Below are positions 1 to 9,284 of a stretch of DNA of 64,000 nucleotides, piece by piece. Both the position numbers and the translations under genes were made by a program. Below the pieces are notes generated by a model. The model was not told the origin of the DNA, ran no database searches, and saw nothing but the letters and a program-made list of their open reading frames with translations. Numbering within the stretch: the first letter of the stretch is position 1; each line of letters starts with the position of its first letter. Source of the stretch: Polaribacter pacificus (GTDB lineage: Bacteria; Bacteroidota; Bacteroidia; Flavobacteriales; Flavobacteriaceae); assembly GCF_038024035.1 (NCBI RefSeq), contig NZ_CP150664.1:1736001-1800000 (forward strand), written 5' to 3'.

Positions 1-2
1 GC

Positions 3-1037
3 GATTATATTGAACAAATATCTCATTCTTTGTGTTCTTTAGAGTTTAAACCTCATCGTGATTTATACGACTGGTTTAAAGAACAAGTCTATACGTTTAG
101 TAAAAATGAATATCCTTTAATGCCTAAACAACGTGAGTTCTCAAGATTGAATTTGAGCTATACCATTATGAGTAAGCGCAAGCTCTTAAAACTGGTAGAA
201 GAAAATATAGTAAGCGGTTGGGATGACCCAAGAATGCCTACCATATCTGGATTGAGAAGACGTGGTTACACTCCTAATTCTATTCGAAATTTTATAGAAA
301 CTGTTGGGGTATCAAAAAGAGAAAACGTTATTGATGTTGCTTTATTGGAGTTTAAAATCCGTGAGGATTTAAACAAATCAGCCAACAGAGTAATGGCTGT
401 TTTAGACCCAGTAAAAATAATTATTGACAACTATCCCGAAGGAAAAGAAGAAATTCTAATCGCAGAAAACAATCAAGAAGATGAAGGCGCTGGTTTTAGA
501 GAGGTTCCATTTTCTAGAGAAATATATATTGAGCGAGAAGATTTTAGAGAAGAGGCAAATAAAAAATTCTTTAGACTTAAATTAGGAAAAGAAGTCCGTT
601 TAAAAAATGCTTATTTTATTACAGCTACTAGCTGTGAAAAAGATGAAAATGGAGAAATTACGGTGATTCATTGTACTTATGATCCTTTAACAAAATCAGG
701 AAGCGGAACCGAAGAAAGCAAACGTAAAGTAAAAGGAACACTGCATTGGGTGTCTGTTAAACACGCCGTAAAAGCAGAAGTAAGAGCTTATGATCGTTTG
801 TTCTTAACAGAAGCTCCAGACGCTCAAAAGGATAAAGATTTTATGGAGTTTATTAACCCTAACTCTTTAGAAATTATCAATGCTTATGTTGAACCAAGTT
901 TGCAGACTTCAGCCATTGGAGAACGCTTTCAATTTCAACGATTGGGTTATTTTAATGTTGATGACGACAGCAGCGCAGAAAAACTAGTCTTTAACAAGAT
1001 TGTAGGTTTGCGTGATACCTGGTCAAACAAGCAATAA
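3..1037 (+). CDS. glnS: Glutamine--tRNA ligase, C-terminal part (5' end outside window)
   Basis: Cytoplasmic class I aminoacyl-tRNA synthetase that charges tRNA-Gln. The frame is open from the first bases of the window, so the gene starts upstream and the HIGH-containing Rossmann half is missing. The visible part begins in the CSLEF...YDWF segment typical of GlnRS. The KMSKS-equivalent loop is MSKRK (ATG at 168). The two C-terminal anticodon-binding beta-barrels follow, with the family motif LHWV near 740 and the closing FQFQRLGYF segment near 925. An internal TTG at 32 is not the true start. A strong hairpin terminator follows directly. Family assignment is secure. Confidence 0.95.
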   Translation, partial: DYIEQISHSLCSLEFKPHRDLYDWFKEQVYTFSKNEYPLMPKQREFSRLNLSYTIMSKRKLLKLVEENIVSGWDDPRMPTISGLRRRGYTPNSIRNFIETVGVSKRENVIDVALLEFKIREDLNKSANRVMAVLDPVKIIIDNYPEGKEEILIAENNQEDEGAGFREVPFSREIYIEREDFREEANKKFFRLKLGKEVRLKNAYFITATSCEKDENGEITVIHCTYDPLTKSGSGTEESKRKVKGTLHWVSVKHAVKAEVRAYDRLFLTEAPDAQKDKDFMEFINPNSLEIINAYVEPSLQTSAIGERFQFQRLGYFNVDDDSSAEKLVFNKIVGLRDTWSNKQ

Positions 1038-1044
1038 GTTTATT

Positions 1045-1077
1045 AAAAAAGGAGCGTTTAAAAACGCTCCTTTTTTT
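1045..1077. terminator. Bidirectional intrinsic terminator between glnS and the DUF1761 gene
   Basis: Nine-base-pair stem (1051-1059 with 1062-1070) with a two-base loop, preceded by an A-tract and followed by seven T. It can end transcription of glnS on the plus strand and of the convergent gene on the minus strand. Confidence 0.85.
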
Positions 1078-1082
1078 GTGTT

Positions 1083-1586
1083 TTAAAATGCTGTTTGGCA
1101 TAAAATTCCTCCCATCAGAGCGATTGTAATAATCCAATAGCCCGAGTTGATTAGCACATATTTAATGCTTTTTCTTTCAAACATAGCATTGGTCGCCATT
1201 ACTGGCATCACTAATAACAATCCAATCATACTGCCGTGTAATGCTCCATGGCCAAAGGTTCTAAATCGATCTCCATACTGATTCATAAAATCTTGAAAAT
1301 AGGTATATGCTTCACCTGTTTGTTCTGTAAAACCGGGTTCACCCATTAGCGTTGACTGAACACCAAATTGGTGTATCACTAGAGTTTGCAATAAAAAAGC
1401 CATCAGAAAACTCAAGACATAGCAACCGATAAAAATAAGCGCCATGTTTGCTCCTTTTAAAGATTCTTCTGTAAAGCCTAGCTCTTTCATCCATGCTTTT
1501 TGGAAGAGCATTGGTCCGTACCAGATAAAACCCATTATCAGAGGCATAAGGGCTGCAACAGCTGTTGTGAGTAGATTAAATTCCAT
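1083..1586 (-). CDS. DUF1761 family membrane protein
   Basis: Predicted inner-membrane protein of 167 residues with four hydrophobic segments (about 5-25, 48-68, 115-135, 145-165). The N-terminal pattern with FIWYGP followed by W...LGF is characteristic of DUF1761 proteins. No biochemical function is known for the family. The gene is convergent with glnS and shares its terminator. The ATG at 1586 is the only reasonable start. Family call is fairly sure; role unknown. Confidence 0.8.
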   Translation of the reverse strand: MEFNLLTTAVAALMPLIMGFIWYGPMLFQKAWMKELGFTEESLKGANMALIFIGCYVLSFLMAFLLQTLVIHQFGVQSTLMGEPGFTEQTGEAYTYFQDFMNQYGDRFRTFGHGALHGSMIGLLLVMPVMATNAMFERKSIKYVLINSGYWIITIALMGGILCQTAF

Positions 1587-1650
1587 AATTTTAACGTTTT
1601 GATTATACTCAAATATAAAAATAACTTTTTGGTATTTAATTCATTAACCC

Positions 1651-1684
1651 AAAAAATCCGAGAATTAAATTCTCGGATTTTTCT
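1651..1684 (-). terminator. Intrinsic terminator after the DUF4837 gene
   Basis: AT-flanked hairpin with a 12-bp stem (aaatccgagaat pairing with its complement, about 1654-1680). On the minus strand it is followed by a T-run. It lies about 50 bases past the stop of the leftward gene cluster and probably ends that long transcript. Confidence 0.75.
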
Positions 1685-1731
1685 AAATATCTTATAACGT
1701 TATAAAGCTGTCAATAGCTTGGAACTGGTCT

Positions 1732-2745
1732 CTAATCTAAAAATGAATCGTCTTTTGTCAATTGAATTGTCAGCGATTTAGCAATGGCTTCTAGCTCAAA
1801 AACAAACTCTCTTTTGTTTACAGATGGCGCATAGGTAAATCCTTCTACCACTAAAACTCGATTGTTTTCTTTATCAATGATTGTATAATTTAAGAAAGGT
1901 CCAGCCATAAAATCGTTCTTTACTTCCCACTTTCCTCTAGTTTCAAATGCCTTTCTTCCAGAAATGTTTGCAGGGTAGGTAACTGGAGTATAGGCAGCTT
2001 CTGTAATCATATACATGCCTTCTCTTGAACCTGGAATGTATTTTTTACCAATAGAATCTCTAACGGCTAAAATTTGTTTTTCTACGATACTCTCATCTTG
2101 TAATGGAAGTGAGTACACCAAAATGTTATTGGTACCATCTCCTTTGGCAATACCGCTTAGCAAGTGCTGACGCAACCACAAAAAATCACCGGTATCATCA
2201 ACCGTTCGGTAACTATTTGGAATGGTTAAAGAAATTCCTAACTTACTGATGGTTTTAAACTTAGAATCGTCTAATTTTTCTTTACTAAAATAGCTTTGAA
2301 GTACTTGGATTTCAGAATCTTTAAAAATTTTGATAATCTGTTTTTCATACTTCTTTAACTGGTTTAACAAGCCTTGTTGATCTTTTGCAGTCACATAAAT
2401 CAAGGTTTGAGGCTCTGCATATAGGTTGTTTTTGACAGCAAACCCTTCTTTGTCTCCTTCTTCAATAACTAGAACATTTCTTGATTTATTCATAACACCT
2501 CCAAAACCCTTTGGAGAAACTTGCCCTACAGAAAAAATAGTTTCTGGCTGTGGCAAACCTACCAATGGTTTTCCAATAAAATCTCTTAATTCATCACCCA
2601 GCTCTCCTAGCCAATGACTACTCTTCATAACCACTAAAATTTTATTGGTTTTCCCTATAGATCCACTTAAAACAAAAGACTCTTGAGCGTTTTTACATGA
2701 AGTTATAAGAAGAAGTACAGCAATAAAAGTGAATACTTTTTTCAT
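1732..2745 (-). CDS. DUF4837 family lipoprotein
   Basis: Conserved Bacteroidota lipoprotein of 337 residues. The signal peptide ends in a lipobox with the modified cysteine at residue 17 (LLLITSC). The mature part matches the DUF4837 pattern: an early beta-strand segment (KILVVMKSSHW), a middle TLIYVTAK segment and a C-terminal FMAGPFLNYTIID segment. It is presumably anchored in the envelope; molecular function is unknown. It lies 73 bases after the MltD-like gene and is probably the last gene of the leftward cluster that starts with ricT. A short promoter-like tatttg on the minus strand near 2785 could also allow separate expression. Confidence 0.8.
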   Translation of the reverse strand: MKKVFTFIAVLLLITSCKNAQESFVLSGSIGKTNKILVVMKSSHWLGELGDELRDFIGKPLVGLPQPETIFSVGQVSPKGFGGVMNKSRNVLVIEEGDKEGFAVKNNLYAEPQTLIYVTAKDQQGLLNQLKKYEKQIIKIFKDSEIQVLQSYFSKEKLDDSKFKTISKLGISLTIPNSYRTVDDTGDFLWLRQHLLSGIAKGDGTNNILVYSLPLQDESIVEKQILAVRDSIGKKYIPGSREGMYMITEAAYTPVTYPANISGRKAFETRGKWEVKNDFMAGPFLNYTIIDKENNRVLVVEGFTYAPSVNKREFVFELEAIAKSLTIQLTKDDSFLD

Positions 2746-2818
2746 TATCTAATTATTTAGTTTTATTATTATTTACAAATACTGTTCCGTTTTAACAATT
2801 TTTGAAATATTTTTTTAG

Positions 2819-4105
2819 CTAGAGTTTTTTTGGATAGATACTCAGTGTTTGTCCTATTCTTAATTGAGCATTTTTAAGCCTGTTCCAAGTTTTAATATCA
2901 CTCACTCGAACACCAAACTTTTTTGCAATTTTACCTAGATAATCCCCTTTTTGAACCTTGTACAGCAAGCGCTTATCCATTTCAAAATACTTAGGCAATG
3001 GCTTCTCTCTTTTTGCAGCGTCTTGGGTAGCCAACTCATAAAGTTGTTTTTCTTTTGCTAGAAAATCTATGGTTGATTTTTTAGGAATGGTTAACACATG
3101 TTCTTTGTCTTTAATATAAGGAATGATGTCTAATTTATACGATGGATTTAAAAACTCTAACATCTCTGCTTCTATCCCTGTAACCTCGTTAATTTGATCA
3201 AAAGATACTGTCTTTTTTATATGAATAGTGTCGGTTTCAAAATGCATAATTGGAATCCCTACAGGAGCTAAGTTGTGTTCTTTTGCATATTCAAAAATGT
3301 ACATAGTAGCGTAAAAAGCTGGCACATAACCCGCAGTTTCTCTAGGTAAATAAGGACGAATATTCCAATAATTTTTATAGCCTCCTGATCTTTTTATCGC
3401 TTTAGAAACATTCCCTGGACCTGAATTGTATGCTGCCAATGCTAGATCCCAATCCCCAAAAATTGTATAGAGATCACTAAGGTATCTACAAGCTGCGATG
3501 GTTGCCTTTATAGGGTCTTGTCTATCATCCACATAAGAGCTAATTCTTAAGCCATATTGTTTTCCTGTGAGGTACATAAACTGCCACAAGCCTCTTGCTC
3601 CGGCTCTAGAAACAGCTCTCGGATTTAAAGTTGACTCTACTATGGCAAGATATTTCATCTCTAATGGAATATCATAGGCTTCTAAATACTTTTCAAACAT
3701 TGGAAAATAATACTCGGCTTTTGCCATTAAGCTCGGGTAGTATTTTTTTCGGTACGTTAAATAGGATTTTATTTCTTTTTCTAAGGCTGGATTATAAGCC
3801 AAATGAAAAGGCGTTTTTTCATCTAATCGCTGAAGTCTTTCTTTAAGAACTTCTGTAGGTATTGCAATAGTGCTTAAGTTTTTAGCCTCATCTGGACTAA
3901 TCACATATTGAACAGAGTCAAACAGCGGAGATTTGTACTTGGCCTCTAAGAGCAAACTGTCTATTGTAGCCAACTCTTTATCTGTAAATAAAGGTGTTGT
4001 AGTATTTGCAAGAAGCTGATCTTTGTATAAACTATCAACTGGTTTTTGTTGGGCAAGCATACTAAAACTGCACAAAGTAAAATATAAAAGGGCTATTTTT
4101 TTCAT
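2819..4105 (-). CDS. MltD-like membrane-associated lytic murein transglycosylase with LysM
   Basis: Periplasmic peptidoglycan lytic transglycosylase of 428 residues. After a signal peptide (residues 1-20, ending SMLAQ) comes a helical region, then a family 23 transglycosylase (SLT) domain with catalytic Glu in the ESTLNP motif near residue 157 and the GARGLWQFM signature. One C-terminal LysM domain (about 380-427) should bind glycan strands. The ATG at 4105 is preferred over the upstream one at 4138: it begins the signal peptide and sits two bases after the xth stop codon, so the two genes are translationally coupled. MltD proteins of enterobacteria often have several LysM repeats; this one has a single one. 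Confidence 0.9.
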   Translation of the reverse strand: MKKIALLYFTLCSFSMLAQQKPVDSLYKDQLLANTTTPLFTDKELATIDSLLLEAKYKSPLFDSVQYVISPDEAKNLSTIAIPTEVLKERLQRLDEKTPFHLAYNPALEKEIKSYLTYRKKYYPSLMAKAEYYFPMFEKYLEAYDIPLEMKYLAIVESTLNPRAVSRAGARGLWQFMYLTGKQYGLRISSYVDDRQDPIKATIAACRYLSDLYTIFGDWDLALAAYNSGPGNVSKAIKRSGGYKNYWNIRPYLPRETAGYVPAFYATMYIFEYAKEHNLAPVGIPIMHFETDTIHIKKTVSFDQINEVTGIEAEMLEFLNPSYKLDIIPYIKDKEHVLTIPKKSTIDFLAKEKQLYELATQDAAKREKPLPKYFEMDKRLLYKVQKGDYLGKIAKKFGVRVSDIKTWNRLKNAQLRIGQTLSIYPKKL

Positions 4106-4107
4106 TT

Positions 4108-4869
4108 TTAAAGTGCTAATTCTACAACAATTGGACAATGATCAGAATGCTTTGCTTCTGGCAAAATATACGCTCTCTCTATTTGTTCTTTTAAGGGGTC
4201 TGCAACCATACAGTAATCTATACGCCATCCTTTGTTATTAGCTCTTGCGTTTGCTCTATAGCTCCACCATGAATAGTGATTTGGCTCTTTGTTTAAATAT
4301 CTAAAACTATCTATAAAGCCACTATCTATAAAACTGCCAATCCACTGACGTTCTTCTGGTAAAAACCCAGAAACGCCCTTCATTTTTGGGTTGTGAATGT
4401 CAATTTCTTCATGACAAATATTATAATCACCACAGATAACCAAATTGGGAATCTCTTGTTTTAATTGATTTATATAGTCCTGGAATTGATCCATATAGTT
4501 AAACTTAAAATCAAGGCGATCACTGTTGGTTCCTGATGGCAAGTATAAACTCATAACAGAAACCTCATCAAAATCTACACGTAGGTTTCTACCTTCAAAA
4601 TCCATTGATGCTATTCCGGTACCATAGGCAACGTGTTTAGGCTCTTCCTTACATAAAATAGCCACAGACGAGTAGCCTTTTTTTTCTGCAGAAAACCAAT
4701 AATGATAAGGATAACCGGCTGCTTCAAACTCAGAAAGGTCTAACTGTTCTTTGTGGGCTTTTGTTTCTTGCAAACAGAGTACATCTGGGTTTGCGACTGT
4801 TAACCAATCAAAAAAACCTTTTTTTAATGCGGCTCTAATACCATTGACGTTGTAAGAAATTATCTTCAT
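4108..4869 (-). CDS. xth: Exodeoxyribonuclease III (AP endonuclease)
   Basis: Cytoplasmic base-excision repair enzyme of 253 residues that cleaves abasic sites and removes 3'-blocking groups. Endonuclease/exonuclease/phosphatase fold with the expected motifs: N-terminal NVNGIRAA, metal-binding Glu in QETK near residue 36, YLPSG, CGDYNICH near residue 146, and the C-terminal SDHCPIV histidine motif. Length is normal for ExoIII. It starts one base after the stop of a small membrane gene and ends two bases before the transglycosylase start, so it is expressed as part of the leftward operon rather than from its own promoter. Confidence 0.95.
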   Translation of the reverse strand: MKIISYNVNGIRAALKKGFFDWLTVANPDVLCLQETKAHKEQLDLSEFEAAGYPYHYWFSAEKKGYSSVAILCKEEPKHVAYGTGIASMDFEGRNLRVDFDEVSVMSLYLPSGTNSDRLDFKFNYMDQFQDYINQLKQEIPNLVICGDYNICHEEIDIHNPKMKGVSGFLPEERQWIGSFIDSGFIDSFRYLNKEPNHYSWWSYRANARANNKGWRIDYCMVADPLKEQIERAYILPEAKHSDHCPIVVELAL

Positions 4870-4870
4870 G

Positions 4871-5101
4871 CTAAACTTCTAAGAAAATTGGGTTTTTTAA
4901 GAAAATCCAAGTGATTTGTGTCTTCTCTCCTGTTTGTGTTTGAATGCGTTTTTTTCTTGGTGATAAAAAAACAGCTATAGCGGCAGCAATTGCGGCTCTT
5001 AACATTCCGTTTTCTATTCCAACAACAATATCAAGAAAAAAAATTAAAATAAACGTGATAATAAAAATCACTAAAAATGATCTTTTTGCTAGATATTCCA
5101 T
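4871..5101 (-). CDS. Small membrane protein of unknown function
   Basis: Seventy-six residues, with a hydrophobic hairpin (about residues 8-27 and 32-46) followed by a basic stretch (PRKKRIQ) and a polar tail. I do not recognise a named family. It is squeezed between scoB and xth with one base on either side, which strongly suggests a real, translated gene in the operon. The topology suggests both ends in the cytoplasm. No function can be assigned. Confidence 0.7.
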   Translation of the reverse strand: MEYLAKRSFLVIFIITFILIFFLDIVVGIENGMLRAAIAAAIAVFLSPRKKRIQTQTGEKTQITWIFLKNPIFLEV

Positions 5102-5102
5102 C

Positions 5103-5759
5103 TTAAAATTTCATTTCTGGAACCTCACCATCAATAACTAAGGTAGCTTCTGTAGCTTTTTGAATCTCTTCTATTGAAACTCCTGGAGCTCTTTCTAACA
5201 AGTGAAAAGCACCGTTCTTAATTTCGAGTACTGCTAGGTTTGTCACCACTTTTTTTACACAACCTACACCTGTTAATGGCAGCGTACATTGTTTTAGTAT
5301 TTTAGATTCTCCTTTTTTATTGGTATGCATCATGGCAACAATAATATTCTCAGCAGAAGCAACCAAATCCATTGCTCCTCCCATACCTTTTACCATTCTA
5401 TTAGGAATCTTCCAGTTGGCGATATCTCCATTTTCTGCAACTTCCATAGCTCCTAATACCGTTAATTGTACATGTTGACCTCGAATCATTGCAAAGCTCA
5501 TTGCAGAATCAAATAATGAACCTCCGTTTAAAATTGTTACTGTTTGCTTTCCGGCATTAATCAAATCAGCATCTTCAGTTCCTTCAATTGGAAACGGTCC
5601 CATACCCAACAAACCATTTTCTGACTGAAATTCTACTTCAATACCTTTTGGAATATAGTTTGCAACTAAGGTCGGAATTCCGATTCCTAAGTTTACATAC
5701 CATTTATCTTGTATTTCTTGCGCTATTCTTTGCGCGATCTGTTCTTTATTTAAAGCCAT
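5103..5759 (-). CDS. scoB: 3-oxoacid CoA-transferase subunit B
   Basis: Beta subunit (218 residues) of a succinyl-CoA:3-ketoacid type CoA transferase, which moves CoA between succinyl-CoA and acetoacetate or a similar acid. The catalytic glutamate is in the SENGLLGMGP motif near residue 46. The gene lies three bases downstream of scoA. The organisation as two separate subunits is the usual bacterial form. It probably serves ketone-body, leucine or butyrate-type degradation, but the true acid substrate cannot be fixed from sequence. Its position inside an envelope and DNA-repair operon is unusual. Confidence 0.93.
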   Translation of the reverse strand: MALNKEQIAQRIAQEIQDKWYVNLGIGIPTLVANYIPKGIEVEFQSENGLLGMGPFPIEGTEDADLINAGKQTVTILNGGSLFDSAMSFAMIRGQHVQLTVLGAMEVAENGDIANWKIPNRMVKGMGGAMDLVASAENIIVAMMHTNKKGESKILKQCTLPLTGVGCVKKVVTNLAVLEIKNGAFHLLERAPGVSIEEIQKATEATLVIDGEVPEMKF

Positions 5760-5762
5760 TTT

Positions 5763-6464
5763 CTAAGATTTAGGAGTTACCGTACGTTGTTCAATTCTCT
5801 TTTCATAATCTTTCCCTTGAAAAATACGTTGTACAAAAATACCTGGGGTATGAATTTGGTTAGGATCTAACTCTCCAACTTCTACCAATTCTTCAACCTC
5901 TGCAACTGTTATTTTTCCTGCCATCGCCATCATTGGATTAAAATTACGAGCAGTTCCTTTAAAAATTAAGTTCCCTGCAGTATCTCCTTTCCAAGCTTTT
6001 ACAAAGGCAAAATCTGGATCAAATGCTTGTTCTAGCACATACATTTTACCATTAAACTCTCTGGTTTCTTTTCCTTCTGCTACTTCGGTTCCATAACCTG
6101 CTGGCGTATAAAATGCTGGTATTCCAGCACCGGTTGCTCTACAACGCTCTGCTAAAGTCCCTTGAGGAATTAAATCTACTTCCAGCTCTCCCGATAACAT
6201 TTGTCTTTCAAACTCATCATTTTCTCCCACATAAGAAGAAATCATTTTTTTAATTTGACGCTTGTGTAATAACAAGCCTAATCCAAAATCATCAACACCA
6301 GCATTGTTAGAAATACAAGTTAATTCTGTGGTTCCTAATCGGACAAGTTCTGTAATACAATTCTCTGGAATTCCGCAAAGACCAAAACCACCTAACATAA
6401 ATGTCATTCCGTTCTCAACTCCATCCAAAGCTTCTGTTACGTTTTTTACTACTTTATTTATCAT
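5763..6464 (-). CDS. scoA: 3-oxoacid CoA-transferase subunit A
   Basis: Alpha subunit (233 residues) partnering the downstream scoB product. It has the CoA-binding signature [12 protein letters not shown] near residues 25-36 and the family motifs NNAG and GTLAERCRA. Length is normal. It begins ten bases after the stop of the PBP1A gene and is three bases from scoB, so the pair forms a heteromeric CoA transferase expressed from the same transcript. Confidence 0.93.
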   Translation of the reverse strand: MINKVVKNVTEALDGVENGMTFMLGGFGLCGIPENCITELVRLGTTELTCISNNAGVDDFGLGLLLHKRQIKKMISSYVGENDEFERQMLSGELEVDLIPQGTLAERCRATGAGIPAFYTPAGYGTEVAEGKETREFNGKMYVLEQAFDPDFAFVKAWKGDTAGNLIFKGTARNFNPMMAMAGKITVAEVEELVEVGELDPNQIHTPGIFVQRIFQGKDYEKRIEQRTVTPKS

Positions 6465-6474
6465 TTTTATGGGA

Positions 6475-8775
6475 TTAAAAATCTATATCTCCTTTTTTAA
6501 TAACCGGTTTGTCGGTCTCTTCTTTATCCTTGTTTACAGGTGTATCTCCACAATCTAATCGAATAGAAATAGGATCTTCTGGTTTTTCAAAATCATCTTT
6601 ACTGATGTTTAATGAAGGGTCTGCATAACACTTTCTCATAAAAATAGCCCAAGACGGTAAGGACATGGTAGCCCCCTGACCTTGAGTTATGTATTTAAAA
6701 TGAATGGCATTATCTTCTCCTCCTGTCCAAACTCCAGTTGCCAAATTAGGAACAACCCCCATAAACCAACCATCTGTATGGTTTTGTGTGGTTCCTGTTT
6801 TTCCTGCAATTGGATTGTCAAAGCCATAAGGATATCCGGTAACAAAGCCCGGTCTAGCAGAAGTTGTTCTCAATCGAATACCTGAGCCAGCAGTGGTTAC
6901 ACCTTTTAACAAATCTAAAACCACATAGGCAGATTCTTCACTTAACACTTCTTTGGTTTGTGGAGTAAACTGATCTAAAACAGTTCCGTTTTTATCTTCT
7001 ATACGCATCAACATCATCGGCTCTACACGCAGTCCTTTATTGGCAAACATGCCATAAGCACTTACCATTTCGAATAAAGACAACTCGACAGTACCTAAAG
7101 CTATGGATGGTGCTTCTGGGATACCTCTGGTTGCTCCAGTTGCTGTTTTTGCTAAGTTGGCCACATTTCTTGGCCCAACCATATCAATCAATCGTGCAGA
7201 AAGAACATTCACCGATTTGGCCAATCCTTCCTTTAAGCTGATTACTCCTCCGTATTCATCACCAGAATTTTTAGGTGTCCAAGGCTCTGGAATACCATAT
7301 TTTCCTTTGGGAATTGTATATGGTATGTTTGGATACGTATCGCAAGGAGATAGCTTTAATTGATTGATTGCGGTAGCATATACAAAAGGCTTAAAGGTAG
7401 AACCTACTTGTCTTCTTCCTTGTTCTACGTGATCGTATTTAAAGTGTTTATTATTGATACCTCCAACCCATGCTTTAATATGACCTGTTTGTGGCTCCAT
7501 CGATAACAAACCAGAATGTAAAAAATACTTGTAGTATCTAATAGAATCTGCTGGAGACATTAGGGTATCTTGATCGCCTTTCCATGAAAAAATTCTCATT
7601 TGTCTTTTGCGCTTAAAAGATGCTCTAATCTCTTTTTCAGAAACTCCATTTGACTTCATATTTCTCCAACGGTCAGAGTTTTTCATGGCCCGTTCTAAAA
7701 TCATAGTAATTTGATCAGATTCTAAATCGTAAAAAGGAGCTGTTCTGTTGCTCTTTTGTTCCTTAAAGAAATAATCTTGAAGATTGCCAATATGTTCTTT
7801 AACCGCTTCTTCTGCATACTGCTGCATTCTTGAGTCAATGGTTACATAAATCTTTAAACCATCTCGGTAAATATCGTAGGTTTCTCCATTTGGTTTTGGA
7901 TTTGCTTTTACCCAACCTTTTAAATAATCACGTAAATGCTCTCTAAAGTAGGTGGCATACCCATCACTATGACTTTCTGGAGTATAATTAATCTCTAAAG
8001 GAAGTGCTTGCAAAGAATCTTTTTCTTGTTCTGTTATAAATCCATTTTTAGACAATTGGGAAAAAACAACATTTCTTCTCTGAAAAGATTTGTTTTTAGA
8101 AATCTCTCTATTCGGGTTGTATTGTCGAGGGTTTTTTAACATAGCAACCAAAACAGCAGACTCTTCAATTTTTAACTCGAGAGGCTCCTTACCAAAATAA
8201 ATTCGTGAGGCAGAACGAATTCCTACCGCATTAAAAATAAAATCTTGTGTGTTCAAATACATCGCAATAATTTCTTCTTTGGTGTATTGACGCTCTAACT
8301 TAATAGAAACAACCCATTCTTTTATTTTTTGAATAATTCTTTTGGCTGTATTTCCAGATGCTCTTTTAGTAAATAGGTTTTTTGCCAATTGTTGTGTAAT
8401 GGTACTCGCTCCTCCGCCTTTTCCAAGTTTTACAACTGCTCGAGCTAAACCTCTAAAATCAATTCCAGAGTGATCAAAAAATCGCTCATCCTCAGTTGCG
8501 ATCAAAGCGTTAACTAGATTGTCTGGCAAATCATTAAAACGGATCGGCTTTCTGTTTTCTATGGCATAAGTACCCAGCGTTTTTCCATCCGAAGAAATAA
8601 TTTCTGATGCCAAATTATTTTCTGGGTTCTCCAATTCTTCAAAAGTAGGCAAATCCCCAAATACTCCCCATGAAGCAAGTAAAAATAAAAGTAAAATTGA
8701 GGCAAATCCTCCTGCACAAAGCAGCCAAAACCACTTGATGTATTTTTTAAAATTTGGTGTTGTTTTCTCTGTCAT
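6475..8775 (-). CDS. Class A penicillin-binding protein 1A (bifunctional transglycosylase/transpeptidase)
   Basis: Inner-membrane peptidoglycan synthase of 766 residues. One N-terminal membrane anchor (about 15-35) is followed by a GT51 glycosyltransferase domain with the [10 protein letters not shown] motif and the [13 protein letters not shown] segment, then a transpeptidase domain with active-site Ser459 (STFK, 459-462), an SVN motif and KTG at 659-661. All catalytic motifs are intact. The start lies two bases after the gldH stop. Homologue of MrcA/PonA. It probably works with the MltD-like lytic enzyme encoded later in the same operon. Confidence 0.95.
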   Translation of the reverse strand: MTEKTTPNFKKYIKWFWLLCAGGFASILLLFLLASWGVFGDLPTFEELENPENNLASEIISSDGKTLGTYAIENRKPIRFNDLPDNLVNALIATEDERFFDHSGIDFRGLARAVVKLGKGGGASTITQQLAKNLFTKRASGNTAKRIIQKIKEWVVSIKLERQYTKEEIIAMYLNTQDFIFNAVGIRSASRIYFGKEPLELKIEESAVLVAMLKNPRQYNPNREISKNKSFQRRNVVFSQLSKNGFITEQEKDSLQALPLEINYTPESHSDGYATYFREHLRDYLKGWVKANPKPNGETYDIYRDGLKIYVTIDSRMQQYAEEAVKEHIGNLQDYFFKEQKSNRTAPFYDLESDQITMILERAMKNSDRWRNMKSNGVSEKEIRASFKRKRQMRIFSWKGDQDTLMSPADSIRYYKYFLHSGLLSMEPQTGHIKAWVGGINNKHFKYDHVEQGRRQVGSTFKPFVYATAINQLKLSPCDTYPNIPYTIPKGKYGIPEPWTPKNSGDEYGGVISLKEGLAKSVNVLSARLIDMVGPRNVANLAKTATGATRGIPEAPSIALGTVELSLFEMVSAYGMFANKGLRVEPMMLMRIEDKNGTVLDQFTPQTKEVLSEESAYVVLDLLKGVTTAGSGIRLRTTSARPGFVTGYPYGFDNPIAGKTGTTQNHTDGWFMGVVPNLATGVWTGGEDNAIHFKYITQGQGATMSLPSWAIFMRKCYADPSLNISKDDFEKPEDPISIRLDCGDTPVNKDKEETDKPVIKKGDIDF

Positions 8776-8777
8776 TT

Positions 8778-9284
8778 CTAATTTTCTTTTTCTATTCTAA
8801 ACCCAACGTTCATGACTCCTTCTAGGTTTGTTCTTTCTTGTACACTACCTGATTGAGCCATTGCTTGGCGTATCGCCAAAGTATAGTCTCCACTTGATGA
8901 AAATACAAAATTTGGCTTGTACAAAAACTTATGCTCTTTAATTGTTGTAAATCCTTTTCCTAAAAGCCTACCGCTAGCATCAGCCATATCATATTGCAAG
9001 GTGTCTACAATTTTCTTGCCATTTGGATCAAGTAACTCTGATATTAACACTATTTTATTAAATTTAAATGTGTTGTTATTTCTTATGTTTATAAACACGT
9101 TGTTTTTTGCTAACGTATCTGTAATCCGAAAAGGCAAAACTACTGTATCTGCTTTGTTCCATCCGTTTTGAGAAATTGTTTGATAAGAATCATAAACTCT
9201 TTTTGCATCACAGGCAGAAAAACAGAACAGGCACAAAATCCCTAAAAAAAAACTGTTATTGTTCGCTCTTTTTCTCGTTTCCAC
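8778..9284 (-). CDS. gldH: Gliding motility lipoprotein GldH
   Basis: Envelope lipoprotein of about 168 residues required for gliding in Flavobacterium johnsoniae, where gld genes also support type IX secretion. The diagnostic N-terminal part of the mature protein is DAKRVYDSYQ. The open frame has no ATG near the signal peptide; a GTG at 9284 gives a classical lipoprotein signal (basic ETRKR, hydrophobic core, FSAC with lipidated Cys25). This start lies inside the 3' end of ricT, an overlap of 29 bases suggesting coupled translation. The longer reading starting at 9521 would place almost 80 highly charged residues, translated out of frame from ricT, before the signal and is rejected. Confidence 0.85.
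   Translation of the reverse strand: METRKRANNNSFFLGILCLFCFSACDAKRVYDSYQTISQNGWNKADTVVLPFRITDTLAKNNVFINIRNNNTFKFNKIVLISELLDPNGKKIVDTLQYDMADASGRLLGKGFTTIKEHKFLYKPNFVFSSSGDYTLAIRQAMAQSGSVQERTNLEGVMNVGFRIEKEN

Noticed and set aside
5588..5773. Small plus-strand frame within the CoA transferase genes
   Set aside because: Antisense to conserved subunit B with no independent start context; a shadow.
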